Origin: Ferribacterium limneticum
GTDB lineage: Bacteria; Pseudomonadota; Gammaproteobacteria; Burkholderiales; Rhodocyclaceae
Reading direction: 5' to 3'
Assembly (NCBI RefSeq): GCF_020510625.1
Contig: NZ_CP075191.1
Span: 2,208,001-2,272,000, forward strand
Length of the DNA stretch: 64,000 bases
Shown here: positions 23,885-31,886 of the stretch, piece after piece
Layout: every line of letters starts with the position of its first letter
Position numbering within the stretch: position 1 is the first letter of the stretch
Position numbers and translations under genes: made by a program
The notes under the pieces: model-generated
Database searches by the model: none
What the model was told of the DNA's origin: nothing
Seen by the model: only the letters and a program-made list of their open reading frames with translations

Positions 23885-23906
23885 CGGCCCAGTTCCCGCT
23901 GGGCCG
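23885..23906 (-). terminator. GC-rich hairpin
   Basis: An 8-bp perfect stem CGGCCCAG / CTGGGCCG with a 6-base loop follows the stop of the KTSC-domain gene. No T run follows on the minus strand. Confidence 0.45.
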
Positions 23907-23918
23907 AGGGAACTGGGC

Positions 23919-24176
23919 TTACTCGCTTACGGCTGGTGCCCGTGCAGGCTCGTCGAATGGATCAGAATCTAGCTTTGTGTAGCTGAAGACCTTGCGAATT
24001 CGGTTGTGGAAGAAGCTGCCGACACTCTCGGCCTTCAGCATCTCGAGGAAAAGTTGGTATGGCACACTCACATATGAGTACGGCTGGCCGGAATTGAAGC
24101 CGATGTACAAGGTGGTGCCGTTGTAGCCAATGCGGTTGATGTTGGAACTGATCACGTGGTTCGTGCTGATCTTCAT
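23919..24176 (-). CDS. KTSC-domain protein (85 aa)
   Basis: SSNINRIGYNGTTLYIGF, then GQPYSYVSVPYQLFLEML and GSFFHNRIR, match the KTSC domain, named after a lysyl-tRNA synthetase C-terminal region and common in small phage proteins. Its biochemical role is not settled. It overlaps the upstream gene by four bases. Confidence 0.85.
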   Translation of the reverse strand: MKISTNHVISSNINRIGYNGTTLYIGFNSGQPYSYVSVPYQLFLEMLKAESVGSFFHNRIRKVFSYTKLDSDPFDEPARAPAVSE

Positions 24177-24517
24177 GCTGCTACTCCCCCTGCGGTGAGC
24201 AATTGAGCGAAGGTGTTGGGCTGAGCTTGGGCGTACTGCTTGTCGAGGCCGACCTTCTTGACGTACTCCATGGCAGCGCTATGGGACGCAAACGACATCG
24301 GGATTCGCGGCAACCTCGAAGTTGCCAGGCGATCTACGCTGACCTCTTCAGGTCCTCCTTGGTGGAAGGGAGGTACCCATGTCCCAGGTGGCGGCGGTGG
24401 CCATGCAGCCGGTGTCATCACCGTCTTCCAAGCGGAGGGCAGGAACCAAGCTACCGGCTCCTTGATCTGCAACTGCCACAGTGCGGTGTATGGGTCAAAG
24501 CGCGTTTTGAATAGCAT
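24173..24517 (-). CDS. Hypothetical proline-rich protein (114 aa)
   Basis: Preceded by the recurrent leader TGACAACTGCAA...GGAGAAG. The middle holds a run of prolines (AWPPPPPGTWVPPF), likely extended or ligand-binding for aromatic partners. No family is recognised. Confidence 0.6.
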   Translation of the reverse strand: MLFKTRFDPYTALWQLQIKEPVAWFLPSAWKTVMTPAAWPPPPPGTWVPPFHQGGPEEVSVDRLATSRLPRIPMSFASHSAAMEYVKKVGLDKQYAQAQPNTFAQLLTAGGVAA

Positions 24518-24547
24518 TTTATTCTTCTCCTAAATTGCAGTTGTCAG

Positions 24548-25276
24548 TTACCGGCTAAAGATGCTGCCGTCTTCCAGAAACCGGACTTCATTCGCCGCAT
24601 AGCTGTCACCGATTGCTTCTTCGCTGGTCTGGGCTTCATAGTCAGACTCAAGAGCTTTGTAGAGCCAGCGGGCCAGCGATCGAGCATGGCTGAGCATGGC
24701 TTCACCGTAGGTATTGACGATGGCGTGCTTGTCGAACTTGTCGTAGTCGTCGCCCAGCTGGTAGGCGATCTCGTCAAAGACCGGCTCCATGTCCACGTCC
24801 ATCGTCATCTCGTGAGAGTAGCGAGGGCTGCCGGGACGAGTGATGCGGATCACGCAGGAACCAAGAGCTTCGGGCCAGCCAGCGCCAAGTGCTTCGAGGC
24901 AGGCCTGCGACGTGACCTGAATACTCTCGGCAATTCCATGCAGAACAGCATCCTCGCCGACGTGCGTCTTCAGCTGCTCGACAGCCTTCAGCGTTTCGCT
25001 GATGGTGAAGTAGCCCTCGAAGGAAGCGCCGTCGCCCTGGCTCCAGAAGCCGCTGAAGAAGATGTTCGGCTCCTCGTAGCTCTTGCCCTTCGTTGTATGC
25101 CGCGTGGTCGTGCTCGGCGTGAAGCCAAGCAGGTTCAGGATCGTGATGAAGTCCTCGTAGGTTGAGTCCCACCAGTTGTGGTCCATCCAGTTCTCGCGGT
25201 AGTAGGAAACTGCCTTGTCCTTGGCTTCGGTACCAAGCTCTTCAAACTTGTAAACGTCAATCGTGACTTGTTCCAT
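24548..25276 (-). CDS. Conserved phage protein with FWSQGDGASFEG motif (242 aa)
   Basis: The sequence FSGFWSQGDGASFEGYF is a hallmark of a widespread but uncharacterised family in large phages, sometimes labelled antitoxin-like without proof. The remaining sequence is acidic and helical. It is the largest protein in this stretch of small genes. Function unknown. Confidence 0.75.
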   Translation of the reverse strand: MEQVTIDVYKFEELGTEAKDKAVSYYRENWMDHNWWDSTYEDFITILNLLGFTPSTTTRHTTKGKSYEEPNIFFSGFWSQGDGASFEGYFTISETLKAVEQLKTHVGEDAVLHGIAESIQVTSQACLEALGAGWPEALGSCVIRITRPGSPRYSHEMTMDVDMEPVFDEIAYQLGDDYDKFDKHAIVNTYGEAMLSHARSLARWLYKALESDYEAQTSEEAIGDSYAANEVRFLEDGSIFSR

Positions 25277-25286
25277 TTAAAGCTCC

Positions 25287-25490
25287 TTAGCCAAGTCTGT
25301 TGGAAGGCCACATCGACTTGTGGCTACCGGGTCGTTGCACCTCGACCCAGATGTACTCGTGGCCGTAAATGTTTGTGGAGGTATGCTCGCCAACCCACGT
25401 GACGTTGCCTTGATAGGCTGAATCGCCGCGGTCAGTAGGGCAACCCACCTGCTGCCCGACTTGCAGCGCCTTTGCCTTATTGATGTTCAT
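25287..25490 (-). CDS. Hypothetical protein (67 aa)
   Basis: A small beta-rich protein beginning MNINKAKALQVGQQVG and containing VTWVGEH, like a compact SH3-type barrel. It overlaps the upstream gene by four bases. Confidence 0.6.
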   Translation of the reverse strand: MNINKAKALQVGQQVGCPTDRGDSAYQGNVTWVGEHTSTNIYGHEYIWVEVQRPGSHKSMWPSNRLG

Positions 25491-26209
25491 TCGTTCCCCC
25501 AGATAAAGGAGTAATCCGGCTGGGCTTTGGCGATCTCACAGATCACCCCGTCCAGCATGATTGACTGACCTGTGCAGCCTCGGCCCCAGATGGTCATGTT
25601 GCAGAACTCGAACACCAGCTCACCTCTTGCACTGAGTTCCCCGCCGAGCCACGACGATACTGCCCAGTGCTCGTAAATTTCACGCTCGTAGGGTTCGATG
25701 CTGTCCTGCTCGCACGCTTCCTGCCACGAGTCAGCCTCATCCTGCTGAGTGGCTACGTACTCGGCGATCAGTTCTTGCTTCTGCTCCTCGGAGAGGTGCG
25801 CCCAGATCGCCTCGTCGTCATCCGCTTCAGCATCAAAGTCAATACCAAGGTTGAAGCGCTCATCCACATCAAACGCTCCACCGGCCTCGTTGATCACGTC
25901 CCAGTTGTCGAAGTCGTTCGAATTCCCCCACTTGTGGGCTGGGTACCCCACCAGCTTGCCGGCCCGCTTCACAATCTGGCCGTCGACCTCGTCCCAGCCC
26001 TCCTCGCGAGCTGGCTCTTCCCAGTCCTTCGTCATGAACCAGTCAAACATGTCCTCGTAGCTGTAGTCGAACAGCTTGGCTGCCGCCTCAAGGTCCTTGC
26101 CGATGCTGTACATCAGCTGGGACAGGCTTTGCTCGACGTGCGCTTCCACCAACTTGCCACACGCTCGCTGGAACAGACATGAGTCAGCGATTATTTCGTC
26201 CTTGGTCAT
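25487..26209 (-). CDS. Hypothetical acidic protein (240 aa)
   Basis: The start is placed at the ATG at 26209 (MTKDEIIADS), because the ATG at 26236 lies inside a copy of the recurrent leader TGACAACTGCAACTTTGGAG. The protein is strongly acidic (DFDAEADDDEAIW), which could mean DNA mimicry or a regulatory role. No family is recognised. Confidence 0.65.
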   Translation of the reverse strand: MTKDEIIADSCLFQRACGKLVEAHVEQSLSQLMYSIGKDLEAAAKLFDYSYEDMFDWFMTKDWEEPAREEGWDEVDGQIVKRAGKLVGYPAHKWGNSNDFDNWDVINEAGGAFDVDERFNLGIDFDAEADDDEAIWAHLSEEQKQELIAEYVATQQDEADSWQEACEQDSIEPYEREIYEHWAVSSWLGGELSARGELVFEFCNMTIWGRGCTGQSIMLDGVICEIAKAQPDYSFIWGNE

Positions 26210-26237
26210 TTCCTTCTCCAAAGTTGCAGTTGTCATT

Positions 26238-26612
26238 TCAATATTCTCCCGTCAGCATGAGTGTCCAGTCCTGCCCATCGAAAACGAGATAGAGCTTGAT
26301 TTCATCCAGAGGGAAGTCGGTGTAGCTGATCTCCTGCCGGGCAAACAGCACATCAGCCGGGTCGTCGTTGGCCAGCGTCAGCACGGCGGCGTTGCCCTTC
26401 TTCACCAGCTTGACGACAGCAAAGCCGTCCGTCACCTGGCCACGGTACGAGGCGATGGCATCCATCAGCCAGTAGGCGCCGCACTCTTCAGCAATGTATT
26501 TGGCGCCGTCCGTCAGGAGCACGTTCGGGAACAGCACCGGTGAGTAGCGGTGCCACAGTTCGGTACCGTAGAAGTTAGGTAGTCCAGCTTGGATTTCAGC
26601 AGCAGATTTCAT
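26238..26612 (-). CDS. DUF6876-like protein (124 aa)
   Basis: FYGTELWHRYSP, LLTDGAKYIAEECGAYWL and MDAIASY match a conserved phage/plasmid family annotated DUF6876. The ATG at 26612 follows AGGAGACCACC; upstream in-frame codons are a shadow of the next gene. Function unknown. Confidence 0.78.
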   Translation of the reverse strand: MKSAAEIQAGLPNFYGTELWHRYSPVLFPNVLLTDGAKYIAEECGAYWLMDAIASYRGQVTDGFAVVKLVKKGNAAVLTLANDDPADVLFARQEISYTDFPLDEIKLYLVFDGQDWTLMLTGEY

Positions 26613-26622
26613 GGTGGTCTCC

Positions 26623-26928
26623 TTAGACGACGGGTTCATGGTTCGGGCAGGCCTGCTCAAGAATGCTCTTGCCAAGGGCAAGGGCATCGGCCTTGCTGGT
26701 CTGAAACACAAACGCACCTACTTTGGGGAAGAGGTTCGGGTAGTCCTCCTCGATAGCACTGGCGAGGCCTCTGAGGAGGCGGGCGAATTCCGGCGCCTTC
26801 GTACTGGCGTTGTAGTCTTCGACGGTGACGTAGCCGGCCTCATCCACCTTGACCAACAGGACAGTCTTGCGCTCGGTGTTGCAAACTCGGTACGTCGTTT
26901 CTTTTTCCACAAGGGAAGTGTCAGTCAT
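26623..26928 (-). CDS. Hypothetical protein (101 aa)
   Basis: The ATG at 26928 (MTDTSLVEKE) has AGAAAGG at a good distance; a GTG seven codons upstream overlaps the previous stop and is an alternative. The sequence is alpha/beta with a C-terminal helix (ADALALGKSILEQA). No family is recognised. Confidence 0.6.
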   Translation of the reverse strand: MTDTSLVEKETTYRVCNTERKTVLLVKVDEAGYVTVEDYNASTKAPEFARLLRGLASAIEEDYPNLFPKVGAFVFQTSKADALALGKSILEQACPNHEPVV

Positions 26929-26945
26929 GGTTATGCCTTTCTGTT

Positions 26946-27218
26946 TCACAGTGAGTAGCGGGGCAGGAAGAAGTTTGTCAGCTTGCCCGTGCTCCGGTCG
27001 ATGTACTTCTGGATGCCACTGATATCGTGACCGAAGTTGAAATCATCGGCTTCGAGCAAGCGTTGGAGGGCAAGCTGGCAGCCATTGGCGTGGCAAGCTA
27101 CGATGTCCATCTCCAGTTCAAGGCGGTCCTGACCTGCGAAGCACTCCAGGGCCAACGCTCGCTCTACAAGCTTATTGATCAGTCCTGCGTCCTTATACGA
27201 GACCTCAAACTTAATCAT
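26946..27218 (-). CDS. Hypothetical conserved phage protein (90 aa)
   Basis: Preceded by the TTTGACAAC...AGGAGA leader. Contains DDFNFGHDISGIQKYIDRST, a segment I have seen in small phage proteins acting on unknown targets. It is followed at one-base distance by the next gene. Function unknown. Confidence 0.6.
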   Translation of the reverse strand: MIKFEVSYKDAGLINKLVERALALECFAGQDRLELEMDIVACHANGCQLALQRLLEADDFNFGHDISGIQKYIDRSTGKLTNFFLPRYSL

Positions 27219-27227
27219 GTCAATCTC

Positions 27228-27416
27228 CTAATATACGGTTGTCAAACTGCCGTCTGGCAGACGCTTCATGATGTCGGCAGCCATACCTTGCTGGTACTTG
27301 GCGAGCACGTGGTGCGCCTTGCGGAAGGTCAAGCCCTCCTCAACTACTTCCTCGTTGTGGTCACCGGGATGGATCACGATGACGTAGCTGCGATCAAGCA
27401 GCAGGCCATTAGCCAT
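27228..27416 (-). CDS. Hypothetical protein (62 aa)
   Basis: The ATG at 27416 overlaps the stop of the preceding gene and has GAGGTG before it. Its last codons form part of the TTGACAAC-type leader of the next gene, so coding and leader sequences overlap. No family is recognised. Confidence 0.55.
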   Translation of the reverse strand: MANGLLLDRSYVIVIHPGDHNEEVVEEGLTFRKAHHVLAKYQQGMAADIMKRLPDGSLTTVY

Positions 27417-27720
27417 ATCGCACCTCATCCAGAAGTTGTTTTGCTTCGACTGCCGCATCTCGTTCGAGACGACTGATCAGTTCCCGTGCTTCTTCCATCG
27501 CCTGCTTGGCGATCCCGACGAGCTGCCTCACTTGATGCAGTTCGCTGCTCTCGCCATCGAGCTTGGCCTGCTTTCGCAGGTCGTACCTGTAGTCAGGGTC
27601 AGGTTCTTCCTTGGCCGGCTCGTGCCGGGGGTCTGTGTGGTAATCCATGTTGTCCTCCATGGGCGCTAGGTTTGCGAGTGGGACGCCGAAAACCTTGGCG
27701 ATCTTGGCAAGGTCAGACAT
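27409..27720 (-). CDS. Hypothetical protein with coiled-coil end (103 aa)
   Basis: The ATG at 27720 (MSDLAKIAKVFGV) overlaps the previous stop. The second half is a long charged helix (AKQAMEEARELISRLERD), probably coiled coil. Its first six residues are the same as those of the next gene upstream (MSDLAK), which hints at local duplication. Confidence 0.6.
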   Translation of the reverse strand: MSDLAKIAKVFGVPLANLAPMEDNMDYHTDPRHEPAKEEPDPDYRYDLRKQAKLDGESSELHQVRQLVGIAKQAMEEARELISRLERDAAVEAKQLLDEVRYG

Positions 27721-27925
27721 TGTCCGGTACCTCAAAGTAAGTGCCACAGGTTATGCAGTAAAGGCGAACAGCCTGGTCATCGCCTGACGTGAAGACCTCC
27801 CTGCCAATCCACTTGCCGTCGAGGACTTTGCCCGCCTCATACTCAGTATGATCTCTGGCAACGACTAGGCAGGAGTCGCCACAGTCGCACTCGCCTGCTT
27901 CATTGAGCTTGGCAAGGTCACTCAC
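27713..27925 (-). CDS. Small cysteine-rich protein, possible zinc binder (70 aa)
   Basis: Cysteines occur in GECDCGDSC and YCITCG, a pattern consistent with one zinc site. It shares the start MSDLAK with its downstream neighbour and overlaps the upstream gene by eight bases. Function unknown. Confidence 0.6.
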   Translation of the reverse strand: MSDLAKLNEAGECDCGDSCLVVARDHTEYEAGKVLDGKWIGREVFTSGDDQAVRLYCITCGTYFEVPDNV

Positions 27926-28301
27926 GGGGCACCTCCCAGCTCAGACAGTTCTGGAACTGATCGTGGATGTAGTCCTTGATCTCGTTCCGGTTCGGGCCGG
28001 TGATCCGCAGATCGAAGTCCCATTGCAGGTTCGGCGTGACGACGACTTGGTGGTGTGTCCAGCCGTCGTAACCACCGTGCTCGTCCATGTGGTGAAAGCC
28101 CGTCGAAAAGATGAGCTTGTTCGGCTTGCTGGTATGGAGATCAAGCACGGTGCCGGCGTCGAACCCGCTGCCGGATGGCATCGTGTTCTTGACGAGCTTC
28201 TCAATTTCTTCCGTGTGGTTTGTCTGCCACGTCAGGTTGCCCTGCTTGATGCAGTTCTCGCGAGCGGCGAGCAGGTTCGAGATTTTCTGGTAGAGCTTCA
28301 T
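27918..28301 (-). CDS. Conserved phage protein (127 aa)
   Basis: MPSGSGFDAGT, KLIFSTGFHHMDEHGGYDGW and ITGPNRNEIKDYI mark a widespread but uncharacterised phage family. The start overlaps the stop of the interrupted gene upstream as ATGA. Function unknown. Confidence 0.8.
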   Translation of the reverse strand: MKLYQKISNLLAARENCIKQGNLTWQTNHTEEIEKLVKNTMPSGSGFDAGTVLDLHTSKPNKLIFSTGFHHMDEHGGYDGWTHHQVVVTPNLQWDFDLRITGPNRNEIKDYIHDQFQNCLSWEVPRE

Positions 28302-28492
28302 TCCTGCTCCTCATCGTTGAATTCAAACTCACCAACACGATTGCCGTTGTAGTCCATAGTTCGGCCACTATCGTTCCCATGGTCGAGAGAGTCAGCAACC
28401 TAGCGCAGGATGCGAGCCACTTCCCCGTTCCGGGACTCCTCATCTTGACCAAACGCACCATTGTTACAGGTGATTTCCAGTGCAAATTTCAT
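28298..28492 (-). pseudogene. Conserved small phage gene interrupted by an in-frame amber codon
   Basis: From the ATG at 28492 the frame reads MKFALEITCNNGAF...EVARILR, then TAG at 28400-28402, then VADSLDHGNDSGRTMD and NGNRVGEFEF to a TGA that overlaps the next gene's ATG. Both halves together (64 codons) match a single conserved small phage protein, whose usual sequence runs EVARILR-x-VADxL without a stop. So either a nonsense mutation inactivated it, or the amber is read through by a suppressor. No suppressor tRNA is seen in the window. Confidence 0.7.
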
Positions 28493-28499
28493 ACTGTCC

Positions 28500-28772
28500 T
28501 CAGTGTGTGAATTCAGGCTTGATCAGGGCCAACAGCTTGGTGACCGTGAAGCCTGTGTGTTGTGGGAGGGTTCGTGTCTTCCAGCGCCCGGTGCCCGGCC
28601 AGAAGTCGATGTAGCCAAGGTGGCTTTCGACAACAAGGTGGGCACCCTCGTTATGCTCAGTGAAGAGAACGCCGGCTTGGTCAAGGAGGTCCGGTGTATT
28701 CTCGCGGCGTTGGGTGCGGGCGTCCTTTCGCGCTTGGTTCATCGCCTTCATGCACTCGATCGCTTCGCTCAT
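28500..28772 (-). CDS. Conserved phage protein with IDFWPGTGRW motif (90 aa)
   Basis: HLGYIDFWPGTGRWKTRTL and GFTVTKLLALI recur in short proteins of many phages, often next to the gene interrupted here. An N-terminal helix (CMKAMNQARKDARTQRRE) is basic. It overlaps the upstream gene by four bases. Function unknown. Confidence 0.72.
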   Translation of the reverse strand: MSEAIECMKAMNQARKDARTQRRENTPDLLDQAGVLFTEHNEGAHLVVESHLGYIDFWPGTGRWKTRTLPQHTGFTVTKLLALIKPEFTH

Positions 28773-28975
28773 GCTGCTTCCTTCAGGTCATAGTCCGAGA
28801 ACGAGTACGGCAGGCCGCAGGGCGACTCACCGTTGTTGAATCCATCTCGTAGGTTGAGGATGTCAAGCTGAATGAAGATGTGGGCGCCGATCAGGTTCGG
28901 GTGCAGGTTCCGGATGGCGACGGCGATGTCTTCGTACTTGACCTTGCGATCGTTGGCGTCGGTGTAGAAGCTCAC
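28769..28975 (-). CDS. Hypothetical protein (68 aa)
   Basis: Starts MSFYTDANDRKVKYEDIAVA and overlaps both neighbours by four bases. No family is recognised. Confidence 0.6.
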   Translation of the reverse strand: MSFYTDANDRKVKYEDIAVAIRNLHPNLIGAHIFIQLDILNLRDGFNNGESPCGLPYSFSDYDLKEAA

Positions 28976-29127
28976 AGCACCTCATCCAGTAGTTCGTTAC
29001 CTCGTTGGACAAGGATTTCTTCGAGGTTGCTGGCATCCGCATCTCCCACCTCGTCCGGGTAAAAAATCACGACAGCAAAGCCTGCCGCCCGAAGTTCTTT
29101 GATAGCCTGCCGCTGAGCTTCAGTCAT
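28972..29127 (-). CDS. Small hypothetical protein (51 aa)
   Basis: An ATG at 29127 overlaps the preceding stop and the TGA overlaps the next ATG, so it is firmly embedded in the operon. The sequence is MTEAQRQAIKELRAAG with a hydrophobic strand (FAVVIFYPDE) and an acidic helix. It resembles small phage proteins that bind partners, but no family is assigned. Confidence 0.6.
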   Translation of the reverse strand: MTEAQRQAIKELRAAGFAVVIFYPDEVGDADASNLEEILVQRGNELLDEVL

Positions 29128-29300
29128 TTCCGGTTCTTCCGACGTGAGGCCTGAGCCATCTTCTTCTTGGCTTTGGCCTTCGCCATGCTGGTGGCCGGCT
29201 TGCGGCTTTCGCAGCCCGGGGTGTAGGGTTGAGCACGACTCATGGCACCGGCTGCGGTGGAAGCGAGTGCAGCGGTGAGGAACAGGGTTTTAGTGTCCAT
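29124..29300 (-). CDS. Small exported or membrane-anchored basic protein (58 aa)
   Basis: The ATG at 29300 follows GGAGAAACGCA. The first 25 residues look like a signal or anchor (TLFLTAALASTAAGAMS). The C-terminus is extremely basic (AKAKAKKKMAQASRRKNRK). Function unknown. Confidence 0.55.
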   Translation of the reverse strand: MDTKTLFLTAALASTAAGAMSRAQPYTPGCESRKPATSMAKAKAKKKMAQASRRKNRK

Positions 29301-29439
29301 TGCGTTTCTCCTTGACAATAGGGGGTCTGAAGCGGGGGTTGTTGAAGGGTGAAGACCTCAGTTTGGCCAACAGTTCCTGCAGAACTTTCGAGCCGTACTC
29401 CCTGCTGACGGGGCGGCTGAATTCGAATCGGGCGTTCAT
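29290..29439 (-). CDS. Small hypothetical protein (49 aa)
   Basis: Begins MNARFEFSRPVSREYGSKV and ends inside the start of the next gene. Start and stop overlap both neighbours, which supports it as a real gene in this packed operon. Nothing else is recognised. Confidence 0.45.
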   Translation of the reverse strand: MNARFEFSRPVSREYGSKVLQELLAKLRSSPFNNPRFRPPIVKEKRNGH

Positions 29440-29624
29440 CACCAAACCCGCACAACGCCATACTCGACGCCGCGCTCTTCAGTAAGCTCGGCTGCTTTCG
29501 CGCTGGCCTCTTGTGTGGCGCTACCGTAGCTGACTGCGAAGACTGTGCCGGTAACAAGCTCCGCAGCACGCTCTGCCCTGTTCTCGCAATGAACAGGGGC
29601 CAGTTCATAGTTGAAAGTTTTCAT
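29439..29624 (-). CDS. Hypothetical protein (61 aa)
   Basis: The ATG at 29624 (MKTFNYELAPVHCE) has GGGAGAGTGAG before it. Codons upstream in the same frame shadow the next gene. The sequence is a small alpha/beta type. No family is recognised. Confidence 0.6.
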   Translation of the reverse strand: MKTFNYELAPVHCENRAERAAELVTGTVFAVSYGSATQEASAKAAELTEERGVEYGVVRVW

Positions 29625-29625
29625 C

Positions 29626-30033
29626 TCACTCTCCCAGTTGAGCAAAGCGGTGCCGGCTGCCGGCGTCATGGCTGCCACAGCAGCCACAGTGGTTCCAAGA
29701 GAACTCCTTGAAGCCCTCCTCGCGGCGGCGCAGCTCAGTGAAGGCGCAGTCTGGGCAGGAATGCACCAGGCCACCATCGCCGTCCGGATCAGGACGCAGC
29801 GGGCAGTCGATGAGCTTCGCTCGCTTGCCGCAGTCCAGGCACTCCCACTCTTCCTCGTCCAGATTGAAGTCAGGAACGAGGTGGGGCAGCTTGGCGAGGC
29901 CTGCGTCGATTTCCTTGACCCGGCGTGCTGCCTGCTCAGGCGTCAGGTAGTAGTCCAGCCCGGTGTAGTCACCATTGACGGCGACCATCAGGCAGTCCTG
30001 GCAAAGCCAGATATCCTCAGCAATTATTCGCAT
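29626..30033 (-). CDS. Zinc-binding cysteine-rich phage protein (135 aa)
   Basis: Cysteine pairs occur in CQDCLM, CLDCGKRAKLIDC, CPDC and CGCCGS, enough for two zinc sites. The start at 30033 lies in a near copy of the phage palindrome (TTCGCATATGAGAA) behind the TTTGACAACCACAACTTTGG leader. The combination suggests this gene may be controlled by the palindrome-binding factor. Function unknown. Confidence 0.65.
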   Translation of the reverse strand: MRIIAEDIWLCQDCLMVAVNGDYTGLDYYLTPEQAARRVKEIDAGLAKLPHLVPDFNLDEEEWECLDCGKRAKLIDCPLRPDPDGDGGLVHSCPDCAFTELRRREEGFKEFSWNHCGCCGSHDAGSRHRFAQLGE

Positions 30034-30058
30034 ATGAGAATCTCCAAAGTTGTGGTTG

Positions 30059-30469
30059 TCAAACGTAGAGCAGGCCGTCGTCACCTTTGTAGATGTCGGT
30101 CTCGCCGAACACCTTGCTCAGTTCAGTCAGGGCTTTGCGGCTGTGCTCGTCGCCGAAGTCACGGTCCCAGAAGCCGGCGCCATGTCCGTTTCTCGTGAGC
30201 CAGAAGTCGTGGCCGAGCTGCTCCATCTCCCAGTCCTTGATGTGCCACTTGGCAAGCTTCAGGAAGGCTACGCACTCGAACTGAGCGTTATCAAAAGCTG
30301 CACTTGCGAACTCCTCGTCACCCCAGTCCTCCTCCTCGGGCTTGTCGAAGAAGACCGCAGCCTCGAGGTAGGCTTGGACCATTCTTGTTACCTGAGCTTG
30401 TGGCGAGATCGTGTGGGCTTTGCCGTCCCACGTAACCCACGTGAGCTGGGGTAGGCATGATTTCAGCAT
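30059..30469 (-). CDS. Conserved phage protein with GHDFWLTRNGHGAGFWDR motif (136 aa)
   Basis: The motif near the C-terminus is shared by a large uncharacterised family in phages of many hosts. The ATG at 30469 has GGGAG before it and overlaps the previous gene. Function unknown. Confidence 0.75.
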   Translation of the reverse strand: MLKSCLPQLTWVTWDGKAHTISPQAQVTRMVQAYLEAAVFFDKPEEEDWGDEEFASAAFDNAQFECVAFLKLAKWHIKDWEMEQLGHDFWLTRNGHGAGFWDRDFGDEHSRKALTELSKVFGETDIYKGDDGLLYV

Positions 30470-30801
30470 GTGAATCTCCCGCAAATGACCTTCTCGTCAC
30501 CCTTCCAACGAAACAGGATGCCGCTGAAGTAGGAATCAGATGCAATACGATTCCACACAGCAAACGGGTGGTCAGCTTGCACTTGCATGTCCCAGCCCAG
30601 CTTGGATGGAGCACTGATCGTGATGCCCTGAGTGTCTTGCACGTCGTACCACTCGCCCCTGTATTGGACGAAGCGTAGCTCCTCCCACTGGGACAACTTG
30701 ATGTAATCGAAGTCCTCTTGAACCTTGGGAGGCAGGTCTCGCCACGAGACAAGCTGCTTGGGTCTCCGGTTCGTTGTTATCTCAATCTTACTTTCTGCCA
30801 T
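30463..30801 (-). CDS. Conserved phage protein (112 aa)
   Basis: Contains WEELRFVQYRGEWYDVQD and DSYFSGILFRW, typical of an uncharacterised family of phage proteins. Overlaps both neighbours. Function unknown. Confidence 0.68.
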   Translation of the reverse strand: MAESKIEITTNRRPKQLVSWRDLPPKVQEDFDYIKLSQWEELRFVQYRGEWYDVQDTQGITISAPSKLGWDMQVQADHPFAVWNRIASDSYFSGILFRWKGDEKVICGRFTC

Positions 30802-31327
30802 CTTCCTTCCCTTTCAGGTAACGGGTGATTGCACACTTGGCGCCCCGGAGAGAAGCCGCAGTCCGGGAGGGCAGACCCTGCTCGTGCCATTCAATAACCT
30901 CCTTGCAATTTTGGCGACCTCCGCCTCTAACCCGCTGAGTGTGGCCGTGAATCCAGCAGCCTTTCTTCTCAAGCCTCCGGTAGAAGGGGAGGTTCTTGGG
31001 TTCAGCCGTTGAGCAGAGGCTCATATCAATTTCGCAGGGCACCGGAGCATAAAGGGCAAGCTCCCGATCAAAGTCCTCTCGGGTGCTACCCTTCAGGACG
31101 CTCCGCAGATCAACGAGCTCTGCCCGTTGCCCTTGGATCGTGACCCTGTCCCAACGCTCTAGCTGGGCCAGCGCCGCCTCCTGGTAGGGTTGCAGGGCTG
31201 CTCGGATATCCATCTCCGCGGCAACGCTGCTTCCCTTCGAGTCGATGAAGATGTGAATCGAGTCATGCACCACATCAACCCTGTAGCCCTTGGCTCGCAG
31301 GGATTCGGCGATTTCTTCCGGGGTCAC
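30788..31327 (-). CDS. Hypothetical protein with GTG start (179 aa)
   Basis: The GTG at 31327 overlaps the preceding stop (GTGA) and is preferred to an ATG 82 codons upstream that shadows the next two genes. N-terminal VTPEEIAESLRAKGYRVDVV looks like a small alpha/beta fold. The C-terminus is basic. No family is recognised. Confidence 0.6.
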   Translation of the reverse strand: MTPEEIAESLRAKGYRVDVVHDSIHIFIDSKGSSVAAEMDIRAALQPYQEAALAQLERWDRVTIQGQRAELVDLRSVLKGSTREDFDRELALYAPVPCEIDMSLCSTAEPKNLPFYRRLEKKGCWIHGHTQRVRGGGRQNCKEVIEWHEQGLPSRTAASLRGAKCAITRYLKGKEDGRK

Positions 31328-31512
31328 CAGCACTTCTTGTCCTCCTTGTCGTACAGGGCCACCTTCTCGGCCTCTTCCAGCGTGTCCGCACAGCCAAGGT
31401 AGGTAGTACACTCCACGCCTTCGAAGATTTCCCAAATCTCGGCCTCCGCATCCCACTTGGAGGCATAAGGCTTGAGCTTGAGGGCGACAACTTGGCCCTG
31501 GTTCGGGGTCAC
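31324..31512 (-). CDS. Hypothetical protein with GTG start (62 aa)
   Basis: Begins at a GTG overlapping the previous TGA and reads VTPNQGQVVALKLKPYASKW. It contains a short acidic helix (ADTLEEAEKVALYDKEDK). It is one of three genes in a row with GTGA overlaps. Function unknown. Confidence 0.55.
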   Translation of the reverse strand: MTPNQGQVVALKLKPYASKWDAEAEIWEIFEGVECTTYLGCADTLEEAEKVALYDKEDKKCW

Positions 31513-31886
31513 GATTCCACCACCTTGTGCCACTGGCACCACACAACACTTGAGTCCATCCAGAACATGCCATCCTCGATCTTCTGGTCAGAGACTTCGA
31601 ACTCGAAGTATTTAGGGAATATCTCGCTTTCCGAGGTCAGCCACGAAGGGACAAGGAGGGTTTGCATCTGCTTCCTGCACTTGTCAAGACAGTCCTCTCT
31701 CGACTCGCCCAGCACAGCTTTAAAGGTGCCCCGGGGAGTCCAGTGCTTGAGCCAGTTCTCGGCTTGGCCATAAGCAAGGTGGCTGAGTTTGCGCCCGGCC
31801 TCTTGGGTTAGGCGCACGCCGACGACTTGCATGACGTGGGTTGGGAATGTCAATTTGTTTCCTTTCTCATATGAGACTCGAATCAC
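31509..31886 (-). CDS. Hypothetical protein with GTG start (125 aa)
   Basis: A GTG at 31886 overlaps the stop of the small frame upstream. The start region (VIRVSYEKGNKL) is encoded by a near copy of the phage palindrome (TTCTCATATGAGAC at 31864-31877). The protein is alpha/beta with many aromatic residues near its end. Function unknown. Confidence 0.55.
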   Translation of the reverse strand: MIRVSYEKGNKLTFPTHVMQVVGVRLTQEAGRKLSHLAYGQAENWLKHWTPRGTFKAVLGESREDCLDKCRKQMQTLLVPSWLTSESEIFPKYFEFEVSDQKIEDGMFWMDSSVVWCQWHKVVES

